Assembly: GCA_024639625.1 (NCBI GenBank)
Contig: JAHEIA010000121.1
Location: 1 to 8,182 of the forward strand
Length of the DNA stretch: 8,182 bases
Reading direction: 5' to 3'
Origin: Chromatiales bacterium
GTDB taxonomy: Bacteria > Pseudomonadota > Gammaproteobacteria > Chromatiales > Chromatiaceae
Numbering within the stretch: position 1 is the stretch's first letter; the number at the start of each line of letters is the position of its first letter. Below are positions 1 through 6,257 of the stretch, piece after piece. The position numbers and the translations under genes were made by a program. The notes beneath the pieces are model-generated. The model was not told the DNA's origin and did not search any database. It saw nothing but the letters and a program-made list of their open reading frames with translations.

Positions 1-20
1 GTCGTGGTCTGTCTCGTGCG

Positions 21-57
21 CCAACCGCCTTTCGAAGGCGTGCGGTTGGTTTTTTTT
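21..57 (+). terminator. Rho-independent terminator of an upstream gene
   Basis: CCAACCGC (21-28) pairs with GCGGTTGG (42-49). A smaller internal hairpin (GCCTT, loop TCG, AAGGC; 27-39) lies inside the arch. Eight T residues (50-57) follow directly on the + strand. GC-rich stem plus U-tract is the classic intrinsic terminator. It must end a + strand gene lying left of the window, because no gene in the window precedes it. It also argues that the GTPase downstream has its own promoter. Confidence 0.88.
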
Positions 58-134
58 CGACCGATCTTCCGGCTTTCTGCTGCCCGCAGCTCGGAGTGTG
101 GGGTGGCGCGCTGCACGACGCAGACCGAGCTCCT

Positions 135-164
135 TTGCCTCCGACCGCCTCGCCGTGGCATAAA
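135..164 (+). promoter_or_regulatory. Candidate sigma-70 promoter for GTPase-greB
   Basis: TTGCCT (135-140) and CATAAA (159-164) each match 4 of 6 consensus bases, with an 18-nt spacer. They sit between the upstream terminator and the GTPase start, which would leave a leader of about 30 nt. Placement is sensible, but the match is modest and the call rests on position as much as on sequence. Confidence 0.3.
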
Positions 165-201
165 GAGCGAGAAGCCGAACGCGGGGTACACTGAGGATGC
201 C

Positions 202-1233
202 ATGCCTGCCAATCTGAGTCCGGAATACAAAGCGGCGGAGGGGGCCTTTCGCGCGGCCCGGGACTCGAAAGAGCGTCTCGCCAGCCTGCGCGAGATGCTG
301 CGGACGATTCCCAAGCACAAGGGCACCGATCACCTGCAGGCGGATATCAAGACCCGGATCAAGGAGCTCACCGAGGAACTGGCGGGCCCGAAAAAGGGCG
401 GCGCGCGGGGCGGGCCGGCGACCGTCGTGCATCCCGAGGGTGCTGCGCAGATCGCGCTCCTCGGGGCGCCGAATTCAGGAAAGTCGCTGCTGCACGCGAA
501 GCTCACCGGATCCGATGCGCCGGTCGGTCCGTACCCCTTCACCACCCAGTATCCGCAGCCGGGGATGATGCCCCATCTCGACATCCATTTTCAGCTCGTC
601 GATCTCCCACCGTTGTCGCCGGAACACCCGGTTGCCTGGATCGCGAATGCCTTGCAGCCCGCGGACGCCGCGTTGCTGCTGGTCGATCTTACCGCCCCTG
701 AGTGTGTGGATCAGGTGATGGCCCTGGTCGGGATATTGTCCGAAAGAAAGATCCATTTGTGCGAAACATGGCCGGCACAGGACACGGGGTTCGAGGCGGA
801 ACCGGAGGCGGAGCAAGCAGCCGATCCCTTCGCCTTGCAGCTGCCGACCTTGATGTTGCTGACCAAGGCGGATCAGATCGCCGGGCTGGACGATGAACTG
901 GGCGTGTTCCGCGAGCTGACCGGACTGCGGCACAGAGCGATTGCGGTCTCCGCCGCGAGCGGCCAGGGGCTCGAAGCATTGGGCCCCTGGCTGTTCGAAC
1001 GGCTCGCCGTCGCGCGCATCTACACCAAGGCGCCGGGCCGCCCAGCCGACATGGGCCGCCCCTTCACCATTCGTCGCGGCCAGACGGTGGGCGATGTCGC
1101 CAAACTGGTACACAAAGACCTTGCGCACGGACTCCGGTTCGCGCGCGTCTGGGGCCCCGGGCATTTCGACGGTCAACAGGTCGGGAGCGGGCACCCGTTG
1201 CTCGACGGCGACGTCATCGAGCTGCACACATGA
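202..1233 (+). CDS. DRG/Obg-related GTPase with C-terminal TGS domain
   Basis: A 343-aa P-loop GTPase of the TRAFAC Obg/DRG group, whose members generally act with ribosomes or RNA; the target of this one is unknown. Residues 1-60 are charged and helical with an IPKHKGT segment, as in DRG-type proteins. G1 is GAPNSGKS (88-95), the switch/G3 region reads DLPP (134-137) in place of the usual DxPG, G4 is TKAD (221-224, an NKxD variant) and G5 is SAASG (250-254). The last ~70 residues form a TGS domain, expected to bind RNA or the ribosome. An acidic insert (about 197-208) precedes G4. The open frame continues upstream to position 4, but that part runs through the terminator. ATG 202 has GAGG at 193-196, five nt away, and starts exactly where family proteins begin. 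The stop overlaps the greB start (ATGA), suggesting co-transcription and coupled translation. Confidence 0.85.
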   Translation: MPANLSPEYKAAEGAFRAARDSKERLASLREMLRTIPKHKGTDHLQADIKTRIKELTEELAGPKKGGARGGPATVVHPEGAAQIALLGAPNSGKSLLHAKLTGSDAPVGPYPFTTQYPQPGMMPHLDIHFQLVDLPPLSPEHPVAWIANALQPADAALLLVDLTAPECVDQVMALVGILSERKIHLCETWPAQDTGFEAEPEAEQAADPFALQLPTLMLLTKADQIAGLDDELGVFRELTGLRHRAIAVSAASGQGLEALGPWLFERLAVARIYTKAPGRPADMGRPFTIRRGQTVGDVAKLVHKDLAHGLRFARVWGPGHFDGQQVGSGHPLLDGDVIELHT

Positions 1234-1778
1234 AGCGCGGCGGCCGGCCGCAGGCATCGGGCGGGAGTCTTACGGGCCGTTACCCGTCATCGCCGGCGAG
1301 GCGTTCGCCGTACATCACCGAACAGGGGTTTCGGGCTCTGCAGGCGGAGCTGGATCAGCTTTGGGGCCGTCGCGCGGGCGTAACCAAGGCATTGGCTGCG
1401 GCGGCGGCCGAGGGGGACCGCTCGGAGAACGCGGAGTACATCTACCGCAAGAAAGAACTGCGCGAAATCGACCGCCGTATCCGCTATCTGCAGAAGCGGC
1501 TTCCGGACCTGAAGGTAGTATCGCGGCCCCCCGCAGAGTCTGAGCGGATCTTCTTCGGCGCCTGGGTGAAGCTGGAGGACGACAGCGGCCGCGAAGCGGT
1601 GTACCGGATCGTCGGCCCCGATGAGATCGATCCGCGGCAAGGCTACATCAGCGTCGATTCCCCGGTGGCGCGCGCCCTGATGAAAAAGACCCTGGACGAC
1701 GAAGTGTGCGTGCGCACGCCCGGCGGTGAGATCTGTTACTGGGTGGTCGACATCGGTTACCAGCCGTTCGCCGGCTGA
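1230..1778 (+). CDS. greB: Transcription elongation factor GreB
   Basis: GreB enters the RNA polymerase secondary channel and stimulates cleavage of backtracked RNA, releasing arrested complexes. The 182-aa protein has the N-terminal coiled coil (about 29-100) with tip motif GDRSENAEY (62-70). Asp63 and Glu66 correspond to the E. coli GreB catalytic residues D41 and E44. The FKBP-like C-terminal domain follows, with FFGAWV, YRIVG, DEI, YISVDSP and VARALMKK, which fits GreB better than GreA. The protein has about 22 extra N-terminal residues compared with E. coli GreB. They are low complexity and basic (R, G, S, P), and no ATG, GTG or TTG lies between ATG 1230 and the conserved part. There is no good Shine-Dalgarno. 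The start overlaps the GTPase stop as ATGA, so expression probably depends on translational coupling. Confidence 0.95.
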   Translation: MKRGGRPQASGGSLTGRYPSSPARRSPYITEQGFRALQAELDQLWGRRAGVTKALAAAAAEGDRSENAEYIYRKKELREIDRRIRYLQKRLPDLKVVSRPPAESERIFFGAWVKLEDDSGREAVYRIVGPDEIDPRQGYISVDSPVARALMKKTLDDEVCVRTPGGEICYWVVDIGYQPFAG

Positions 1779-1937
1779 TGCCGCGTTCCGCGAGTCGATA
1801 CGCGGCCGTCGCACCGCGCCCGGCGCCGGTGACCTGGCAACGAACGCGGCTGGGAAAGGCTCCCGCGAAACCGCCAGCGGCTGCTTGCGCAACCCCAGGC
1901 GGACGCGGGAAATCGCCGGATCGGCTGCCGATATCGG
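1779..1937. other. Convergent intergenic gap, no recognisable feature
   Basis: This 159-nt stretch separates the 3' ends of greB (+) and the DsrC-family gene (-). I see no T-tracted hairpin on either strand, no RNA gene and no convincing small ORF. A short stem (CAGCCG/CGGCTG, 1761-1777) overlaps the greB stop but has no U-run. Confidence 0.5.
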
Positions 1938-2300
1938 TTATTGCACGCTGCCGAACGAACTGCTGGTAGCGCCGGCGGGGGGCGTCAGCCCTGCGATGCG
2001 GCATCCCTGGGCCACCGGACCTCCGGGCAAGATTCCGTACAGATACTTGATCCCTCCCTGGGCATGAAACTTCTCGTCCAGGGCGTCGTGCAGTTCACGC
2101 ACGTTCGGGCTCGACACTTTGGCGAAATAAGACTGCAGAGCGCGCACGGTCTCCCAATGATCATCGGTGAGATTCACGCCCTCGTCTTGCGCTGTTTGCT
2201 CTGCGTTTGCCTTGCTCCAGTCCTCCGGCGCGTGGGGAAAGTTGGGATCCTTCTTCGCGGCGAGACCCGGATTCATTACCTGGCTCATGGAATCGACCAT
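1938..2300 (-). CDS. TusE/DsrC-family sulfur relay protein, single-cysteine variant
   Basis: A 120-aa protein of the DsrC/TusE/DsvC family, whose members carry sulfur as persulfide or trisulfide on C-terminal cysteines. Supporting family sequence includes LTDDHWE (44-50), VRELHD (67-72), GGIKYLYG (82-89) and the C-terminal arm GGPVAQGCRIAGL (93-105). Cys100 is the only cysteine and sits at the CysB position. Eleven residues on, where DsrC and TusE have the essential CysA next to the C-terminus, there is Ala111, followed by a nine-residue tail (TSSSFGSVQ). Canonical DsrC uses both cysteines and TusE uses CysA, so neither mechanism can be assumed. A regulatory or alternative persulfide-carrier role is inference. 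The first Met is favoured over Met5 or Met9 because of its strong RBS. No dsrAB, dsrEFH, tusBCD or hdr genes are in the window, so it stands alone here. Confidence 0.85.
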   Translation of the reverse strand: MVDSMSQVMNPGLAAKKDPNFPHAPEDWSKANAEQTAQDEGVNLTDDHWETVRALQSYFAKVSSPNVRELHDALDEKFHAQGGIKYLYGILPGGPVAQGCRIAGLTPPAGATSSSFGSVQ

Positions 2301-2309
2301 CGTCTACGT

Positions 2310-2315
2310 CTCCTT
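2310..2315 (-). promoter_or_regulatory. Ribosome binding site of the DsrC-family gene
   Basis: On the - strand AAGGAG lies nine nt before the ATG at 2300-2298. No comparable site precedes the in-frame ATGs at codons 5 and 9, so it fixes the start. Confidence 0.7.
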
Positions 2316-2441
2316 ATGGTTCTGGTGTCGCGCTCTGGTGTTGCTTCCGCTCCGCTTGTCAGACCGCGACACCCTCACATTGTTTGTTGACCACTAGCAT
2401 AGTCCAAGCGTTGCGGCTTGCCGAAGACCGGGCACTGCAAC

Positions 2442-2460
2442 ACGCCAGCCCGGGTGGCGT
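2442..2460 (-). other. Hairpin downstream of the 61-aa small gene
   Basis: ACGCCA (2442-2447) and TGGCGT (2455-2460) form a perfect 6-bp stem with a 7-nt loop, about 30 nt past the stop of the small - strand gene. There is no following T-run, so it may be a weak or Rho-assisted 3' end, or chance in GC-rich DNA. The rest of the 2301-2489 gap shows nothing clear beyond the DsrC RBS. Confidence 0.25.
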
Positions 2461-2489
2461 CAACCCGGTCGTCGAACCGAGGTGGGGTA

Positions 2490-2675
2490 TCAGTCAGGGC
2501 AGAAACAGGCGGAGGTTCCCCACTCCGGGTGGGCCTCGACGGCATGCGCGCGACAGGCTCGCTCGGCGTCGGCGATGGTCTCGCCGTAGAAATGCTCGTG
2601 GCACAGCCGGCAGCGACAGAATTTCGGTTCCGTTTTTACGCTGTGGCCTGGCGGTGGTTGGTGCGGGTCGGTCAT
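2490..2675 (-). CDS. Small Cys/His-rich hypothetical protein, zinc-finger-like
   Basis: A 61-aa protein with no family I can name. It has Cys at 20, 22, 25, 41, 57 and 59 and a HAVEAH segment (His44, His49). CRLC (22-25) followed about 18 residues later by H-x4-H resembles a C2H2-type zinc site, and a C-terminal CFC (57-59) adds two more possible thiol ligands. No signal peptide or membrane segment is visible, so it is probably cytoplasmic. The ATG is preceded by GGGGA seven nt upstream on the - strand. The dense, spaced Cys/His pattern in an otherwise polar protein argues for a real gene, but the length is short and a database match would be needed. It is divergent from the UDG-like gene across 152 nt. 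Confidence 0.6.
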   Translation of the reverse strand: MTDPHQPPPGHSVKTEPKFCRCRLCHEHFYGETIADAERACRAHAVEAHPEWGTSACFCPD

Positions 2676-2757
2676 GTTGGAATCCCCAGGGGCGCCTGAT
2701 CAGTGCTAACGTCTGCTAGAGGGCCTAATGAGAGCGTATTCGCCTGAGAATTTCCAT

Positions 2758-2777
2758 CCCGAATCGCGGATTCGCGG
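2758..2777. repeat. Inverted repeat upstream of the UDG-like gene
   Basis: CGAATC (2760-2765), spacer GCG, then GATTCG (2769-2774) form a perfect 6-bp inverted repeat. Two more C-G pairs (2758-2759 with 2776-2777) extend it across one bulged C. It lies in the intergenic region between the divergent small Cys-rich gene and the UDG-like gene, about 50 nt before the latter's ATG. It could be an operator or a leader hairpin. No convincing promoter hexamers could be placed around it. Confidence 0.35.
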
Positions 2778-2827
2778 GGTCTGGAGCGGTTGCTGTAGTT
2801 TCGCTGTGCGGACAGAGGGGAGGGTGA

Positions 2828-3469
2828 ATGACGGGCAAGCCGGATAAAGAAAGGTCCCGTGTCGCAGAGGGGCTGCGGCAACACCAGGCCGAGCTGCGCG
2901 CCTGCGCGCTTTGTCCGCGCATGCAGGGCCCGGCGGTGACCGGCCTTCCGGTGCCTTCTCCGGTGATGCTGATCGGCCAGGCCCCGGGTCCGAAGGAGCG
3001 CGAGGTCGGCCGACCCTTCGCCTGGACCGCGGGGCGCACGCTGTTTCGATGGTTCGGCCAACTGGGGATCGAGGAGGACCGGTTCCGCCGCCGGGTCTAC
3101 ATGGCGGCGGTATGCCGCTGTTTCCCCGGTAAGAAGCCGCAAGGTGGCGACCGCGTGCCGGCGCCCAGCGAGATCGCAAACTGCTCTCGCTGGCTGCAGA
3201 AAGAACAGGAATTGCTGCGCCCGAAACTCATCCTGCCGGTGGGCCGGCTGGCGATCGACCGCTTCCTCGAACCGGCAAGGCTGGACCAGATCGTGGGGCG
3301 CCAGTTTCCCATCGCCTTTGCCTGGGGAACCGCCGACCTGGTGCCCTTGCCCCATCCTTCGGGGGCCTCCGTCTGGCATCGGGTCGAGCCTGGGAAGACC
3401 CTGCTGGCCGAGGCCCTGGAACTGGTCGCCCGCCACCCGGCCTGGCGCCGGATCCTGGACTCCGCATGA
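2828..3469 (+). CDS. Uracil-DNA glycosylase superfamily protein, likely Fe-S
   Basis: A 213-aa protein of the UDG superfamily (COG1573-like), closest in layout to family 4 enzymes that excise uracil from DNA. CALC (Cys26, Cys29), Cys98 and Cys119 fall where family 4 proteins bind a [4Fe-4S] cluster; Cys96 is an extra nearby cysteine. Motif 1 is GQAPGPKE (50-57), followed by GRPFAWTAG (61-69). The C-terminal motif is HPS (176-178). Family 4 normally reads GE[AG]PG and GRPFVG, so Gln51 replaces the usual Glu and Trp66 the usual Gly; the second acidic residue, Glu57, is kept. Uracil excision is therefore plausible but not assured, and specificity may differ. A strong AGGGG (2816-2820) lies seven nt before the ATG. 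It is divergent from a small Cys/His-rich gene and convergent with another. Confidence 0.8.
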   Translation: MTGKPDKERSRVAEGLRQHQAELRACALCPRMQGPAVTGLPVPSPVMLIGQAPGPKEREVGRPFAWTAGRTLFRWFGQLGIEEDRFRRRVYMAAVCRCFPGKKPQGGDRVPAPSEIANCSRWLQKEQELLRPKLILPVGRLAIDRFLEPARLDQIVGRQFPIAFAWGTADLVPLPHPSGASVWHRVEPGKTLLAEALELVARHPAWRRILDSA

Positions 3470-3470
3470 C

Positions 3471-3485
3471 GCGTCGTCGCGACGC
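3471..3485. other. Short hairpin between convergent genes
   Basis: GCGTCG (3471-3476), loop TCG and CGACGC (3480-3485) form a perfect 6-bp GC-rich stem, just past the UDG-like stop and 11 nt from the stop of the facing small gene. It could act as a bidirectional 3' end, but neither strand has a T-run after it. Confidence 0.3.
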
Positions 3486-3496
3486 CCCGGTACCTG

Positions 3497-3682
3497 CTAG
3501 CGGGCCTCCACCTTGCGCGCGTCGCAGCGGGCGCAGCGGTATACCGTGACCAGGCGTCCCTGCTTGACGTCGAACTGCTTTTCCGTCATCGGCTCCCATT
3601 TGTGGAAACCGTGCGCGCAGAGCCCCCTGCCCTTGTACTTCTCGGAAAGCTTGGGTCGCTTGAATCGGATGATCTCGCCCAT
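3497..3682 (-). CDS. Small zinc-ribbon-like conserved hypothetical protein
   Basis: A 61-aa basic protein. It starts MGEIIRFKRPK, then has LCAHGFHKWE (22-31) and near the end YRCARC (48-53) followed by DARK. The Cys-x3-His/His plus CxxC arrangement (Cys22, His24 or His27, Cys50, Cys53) looks like a single zinc ribbon, similar to the small GFHKW...CxRC proteins seen in many proteobacteria and phages. The function is unknown. The ATG has only a weak GGCGGA upstream. It lies 92 nt downstream of the TANGO2-family gene on the same strand and may be the last gene of that unit. No membrane segment or signal peptide is visible. Confidence 0.7.
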   Translation of the reverse strand: MGEIIRFKRPKLSEKYKGRGLCAHGFHKWEPMTEKQFDVKQGRLVTVYRCARCDARKVEAR

Positions 3683-3774
3683 GGATCAATCCGCCGTCTG
3701 CGTTGCGCGGCAGCCGGCGCGCCCGGGTAGCGCGGGCCGCATGGCGATGGTTGAGGCGCGAGCGGGATCTGGCA

Positions 3775-4572
3775 TCAAGGGGCCTCCTCGGTTGACGCTT
3801 GGGGCCGCCCACCTGCCGTCGGCTCGGACAGGGACAGCGGGACGAACTCGGCTGTCGGCGCCGCCCGTTCCGCGTGCAGCCATACCGGCGTCGCGCTAAA
3901 ACCGGGGTAGCGCGGAAGCGCGAGCAGGGAGCTGGAGACGGTGCCGAACCCGGCTTTCGTTTCCAGGTACATCGCGCTGCCCGGTGGCGCGTCCGGCGGC
4001 TCCGTCCGGCTGGTGAGCAGCGCCTTCCAGGATTCCCACTCGCCGGTCTCCGGGTCAGGAACCGGGGCGGCTCGGAAGCGCGGAAGAAAGCTGCGGATTC
4101 GCGCCTCAGCCGGGTCGTCAAGATCGCCCGAGGTGAGCATATGCAGCCCGGGAGACAGCTTTTGCAGCGCCATCGCTGCACCGCGATGAGCGATCCAATA
4201 CCCGCTCTGGGGGTCGCCGACGAACAGGTTGAAGGGTCGGTAGGCCTGGGGATCGATTTCCGCCAGGGCCTCGGTGGCCGCGCTCGCCTCGGCGTGATCG
4301 AGGGCCTCGAGCACCAGCTCGCCCCGGCTGCGCTTCCGCGCGTCCGGTCCGAGGGTGCCTTGCCGGTTCATCACCGCAGCCACGACCCCGTGATCGTTGA
4401 CGCCGAGCCAGCTTCCGCCCGCCAGCCGATCGAGTCCCGCCACGACCTCCGGACGGTCCGCCCAATGTCGGCCGGGCGCGGCGCTCGGACGCTCCAGCAT
4501 CTCATCCCGATTGGCGCCCAGCATAAGCGGCCACGGGTGATCGGGGCGTAATAGGATGACCAGGGTGCACAT
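3775..4572 (-). CDS. TANGO2/NRDE-family protein (DUF833)
   Basis: A 265-aa member of the NRDE/TANGO2 family, near the usual length. Met1 is followed by Cys2, the predicted N-terminal nucleophile of an Ntn-hydrolase-like fold once Met is removed. The signature NRDE is at 21-24, followed by HWADRP (35-40), GGSWLGV (51-57) and MNRQG (67-71); FNLFVGD comes midway and GTVSSS near the C-terminus. Eukaryotic TANGO2 and related proteins have been linked to haem trafficking and metabolism. The bacterial substrate is not established, so no reaction is assigned here. The protein has no signal peptide. GAGG lies seven nt before the ATG. It begins 38 nt after the rsmF stop on the same strand, consistent with co-transcription. 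The C-terminal ~30 residues are low complexity (P, T, S, E) and probably variable. Confidence 0.88.
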   Translation of the reverse strand: MCTLVILLRPDHPWPLMLGANRDEMLERPSAAPGRHWADRPEVVAGLDRLAGGSWLGVNDHGVVAAVMNRQGTLGPDARKRSRGELVLEALDHAEASAATEALAEIDPQAYRPFNLFVGDPQSGYWIAHRGAAMALQKLSPGLHMLTSGDLDDPAEARIRSFLPRFRAAPVPDPETGEWESWKALLTSRTEPPDAPPGSAMYLETKAGFGTVSSSLLALPRYPGFSATPVWLHAERAAPTAEFVPLSLSEPTAGGRPQASTEEAP

Positions 4573-4610
4573 GAGTCTGCCTCAGCCTAGACGATGGTCA
4601 CAAGCCTAGC

Positions 4611-6155
4611 TCATCCGGGCGGATCAAGCGCGCATAGGCGGTCCACTTGCCAGCGTTTGGGAAACAGGCTGCGCACCCGCAAGCGCTCGCGGTCCAGCTC
4701 TGCGATGCCGATGCCGAATCCCTGGTGGCGGGCGATCACGTATCCGCTGCCGGCGCAGCGTTCGATCTGCGGTGCGGTCACCGGGAAGTCGCTGCGCGCG
4801 AGATAGGCCGCGAGTTGCGGTTGCGTCATTTCGATCAGGTTGCGCGACGCGCTTGTCCCGAGCAGCATCGCCCCTGCGGTGGAGAGCTTGGGCGGGTGGG
4901 CCTTGGTGCGCACCAGCGCCAGGCCCATGGCCTCGGGAGCGGGGTGCGGCGGTGGGCGCAGGCTGCGCGTGGCCAGATGCAGGCCTCTGCCGGTGCGCCG
5001 ATAGGCGCACCAGGAGGCCAACCGTTGCGCGCTGATGCCGAACCTGTCGCCGAGGATCGGCTCCAGTTCCGGTGCCTCGATTGAATCGAGAGCGCCCGCA
5101 TCGCTCGTATCGCCAGACGCTGCGGGGGCCTTCTCCAGGATCGCGACGAAGAATCCCCCGCTGTCGTTGTGCTGCGGCCATACCCGGATTGTGTGCTCCA
5201 GCCGCGGATCGAAGCGGCGCCCTTGCCACGAAGTAATACCGTTCGCGGTGTTGAAACCGGGGCTCGGCAGTTGCAGCGGCTGCAGCAGGCCCGCCGATTC
5301 TTTGAGCACCGTGTCGACCACCTGTTCGTTTTCTTCCGGGGCGAAGGTGCAGGTGGAGTAGACGATGCGCCCCCCCGGCCGACAGAGCGCCACGGCACGT
5401 CGCAGCAAGGCGGTTTGCAGGCGCGCATAGCGCGCGGGGTTCGCCGGCGGGGCGTCTCTCGTGCTGCCGACAAACTTGCGCAGCGTGCCTTCGCAGCTGC
5501 ATGGCGCGTCCACCAGCACGCGATCGAACCGACCGGCGGCCTGCGGGTAGTTGGACCCGTCGTAGCGAGTGGTGCACAGGTTCATCAGGCCGAGGCGCTC
5601 CATATTGGCGCGCAGCGAGCGGGCCCGTGCGGCACGCGCGTCGTTGGCGACCACGGTTCCCTGCTCGCCAACCGCCAGGGCGATCTGCGCGGCCTTGCCC
5701 CCGGGAGCCGCGCAAAGATCGAGGATCCGCTCGCCCGGCTGCGGATCGAGCAGGTACACCGGTAGCAGGGAGGCCTCCTCTTGGCTGTGGCACAACCCCG
5801 CCCGGTACCACCAGCGATTGCCGACCGAAAGGTCCGTCGCGATACGAAAAGCATCGGCATACCAGGGCAGCGGCTGCAAGCTCACCCCGTCGTCGCGCAG
5901 GATCTGCTGCAGATCCTGCGCCGCGACTCGCGCATGGTTGGTCCACAGGCAGCCGGGCAGCGGGGAGCCCATGGCATCGCGGAATGCGGCCCAGTCGTCG
6001 ATCAGGGGTCGATAGCGATCGAGGGCGCGGAGATCCGGTGTTTCAGGCAATGGGTCGCTGTCTCCCGGGACGGGTTCGCTCGAGCAGATCGCATAGTAGA
6101 CCGAAATGGGGCGTCTTCCCATGCGGGATCGCAGGCGGTATTTTCCCAGGATCAT
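4611..6155 (-). CDS. rsmF: RsmF/NSUN-type rRNA (cytosine-C5) methyltransferase
   Basis: A SAM-dependent RNA m5C methyltransferase; E. coli RsmF modifies C1407 of 16S rRNA. Numbering from the first Met: SAM-binding motif DLCAAPGGK (146-154), acidic ribose-binding ND (171-172), motif IV DAPCS (216-220, Cys219, release cysteine) and motif VI STCTF with EENE (Cys269, nucleophile). WPQ and GGFFVA (333-338) close the catalytic domain. A PUA-like RNA-binding region follows to residue 514, matching RsmF (479 aa in E. coli) rather than RsmB. The start is uncertain: neither Met1 (6155) nor Met12 (6122) has a Shine-Dalgarno, and family-like sequence begins only near residue 45-60. TTG at 6050 (GGGAG 11 nt before it) or ATG at 5972 (Met62) are alternatives. 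Motif IV reads PCSCEG where PCSGEG is commoner. It is probably the first gene of a unit with the TANGO2-family gene. Confidence 0.88.
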   Translation of the reverse strand: MILGKYRLRSRMGRRPISVYYAICSSEPVPGDSDPLPETPDLRALDRYRPLIDDWAAFRDAMGSPLPGCLWTNHARVAAQDLQQILRDDGVSLQPLPWYADAFRIATDLSVGNRWWYRAGLCHSQEEASLLPVYLLDPQPGERILDLCAAPGGKAAQIALAVGEQGTVVANDARAARARSLRANMERLGLMNLCTTRYDGSNYPQAAGRFDRVLVDAPCSCEGTLRKFVGSTRDAPPANPARYARLQTALLRRAVALCRPGGRIVYSTCTFAPEENEQVVDTVLKESAGLLQPLQLPSPGFNTANGITSWQGRRFDPRLEHTIRVWPQHNDSGGFFVAILEKAPAASGDTSDAGALDSIEAPELEPILGDRFGISAQRLASWCAYRRTGRGLHLATRSLRPPPHPAPEAMGLALVRTKAHPPKLSTAGAMLLGTSASRNLIEMTQPQLAAYLARSDFPVTAPQIERCAGSGYVIARHQGFGIGIAELDRERLRVRSLFPKRWQVDRLCALDPPG

Positions 6156-6248
6156 GGTGGAGCGAAGCGAAATCAGGCTGTGGGCGAACAGCGCCTTCCC
6201 TCGCTTGCGCGCCGCGTCATCGCAGGCGGCGCCGATCCGGCGGTCCCC

Positions 6249-6256
6249 GGGGGAGG
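6249..6256 (+). promoter_or_regulatory. Strong but unusually close RBS of the kinase gene
   Basis: GGGGGAGG ends at 6256, only one nt before the ATG at 6258, against a usual spacing of about 5-9 nt. No better ATG or GTG lies nearby: GTG at codon 12 (6291) would cut into the helix that precedes the N-lobe, and GTG at 6180 would add residues with no family look. Confidence 0.45.
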
Positions 6257-6257
6257 C

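Noticed and set aside
4..201. N-terminal extension of the GTPase frame back to position 4
   Set aside because: It would translate through an intrinsic terminator, has no RBS and adds non-family sequence. ATG 202 has a proper RBS and matches the family start.
1761..1777. CAGCCG/CGGCTG hairpin at the greB stop as a terminator
   Set aside because: The stem is only 6 bp, overlaps the coding end and has no T-run.
2390..2420. Sigma-70 promoter on the - strand for the DsrC-family gene (TATGCT or TTGGAC...AACAAT)
   Set aside because: No arrangement gives both a good -35 and a good -10 at normal spacing, so it is too weak to call.
3228..4181. A 317-codon - strand frame spanning the UDG-like, small zinc and TANGO2-family genes
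   Set aside because: It crosses three supported genes in the wrong frame or on the wrong strand and has low-complexity Arg/Pro composition.
4624..5946. A 440-codon - strand frame inside rsmF in another phase
   Set aside because: It overlaps the real methyltransferase frame, shows no family motifs and is Arg/Gly-rich, so it is a shadow.
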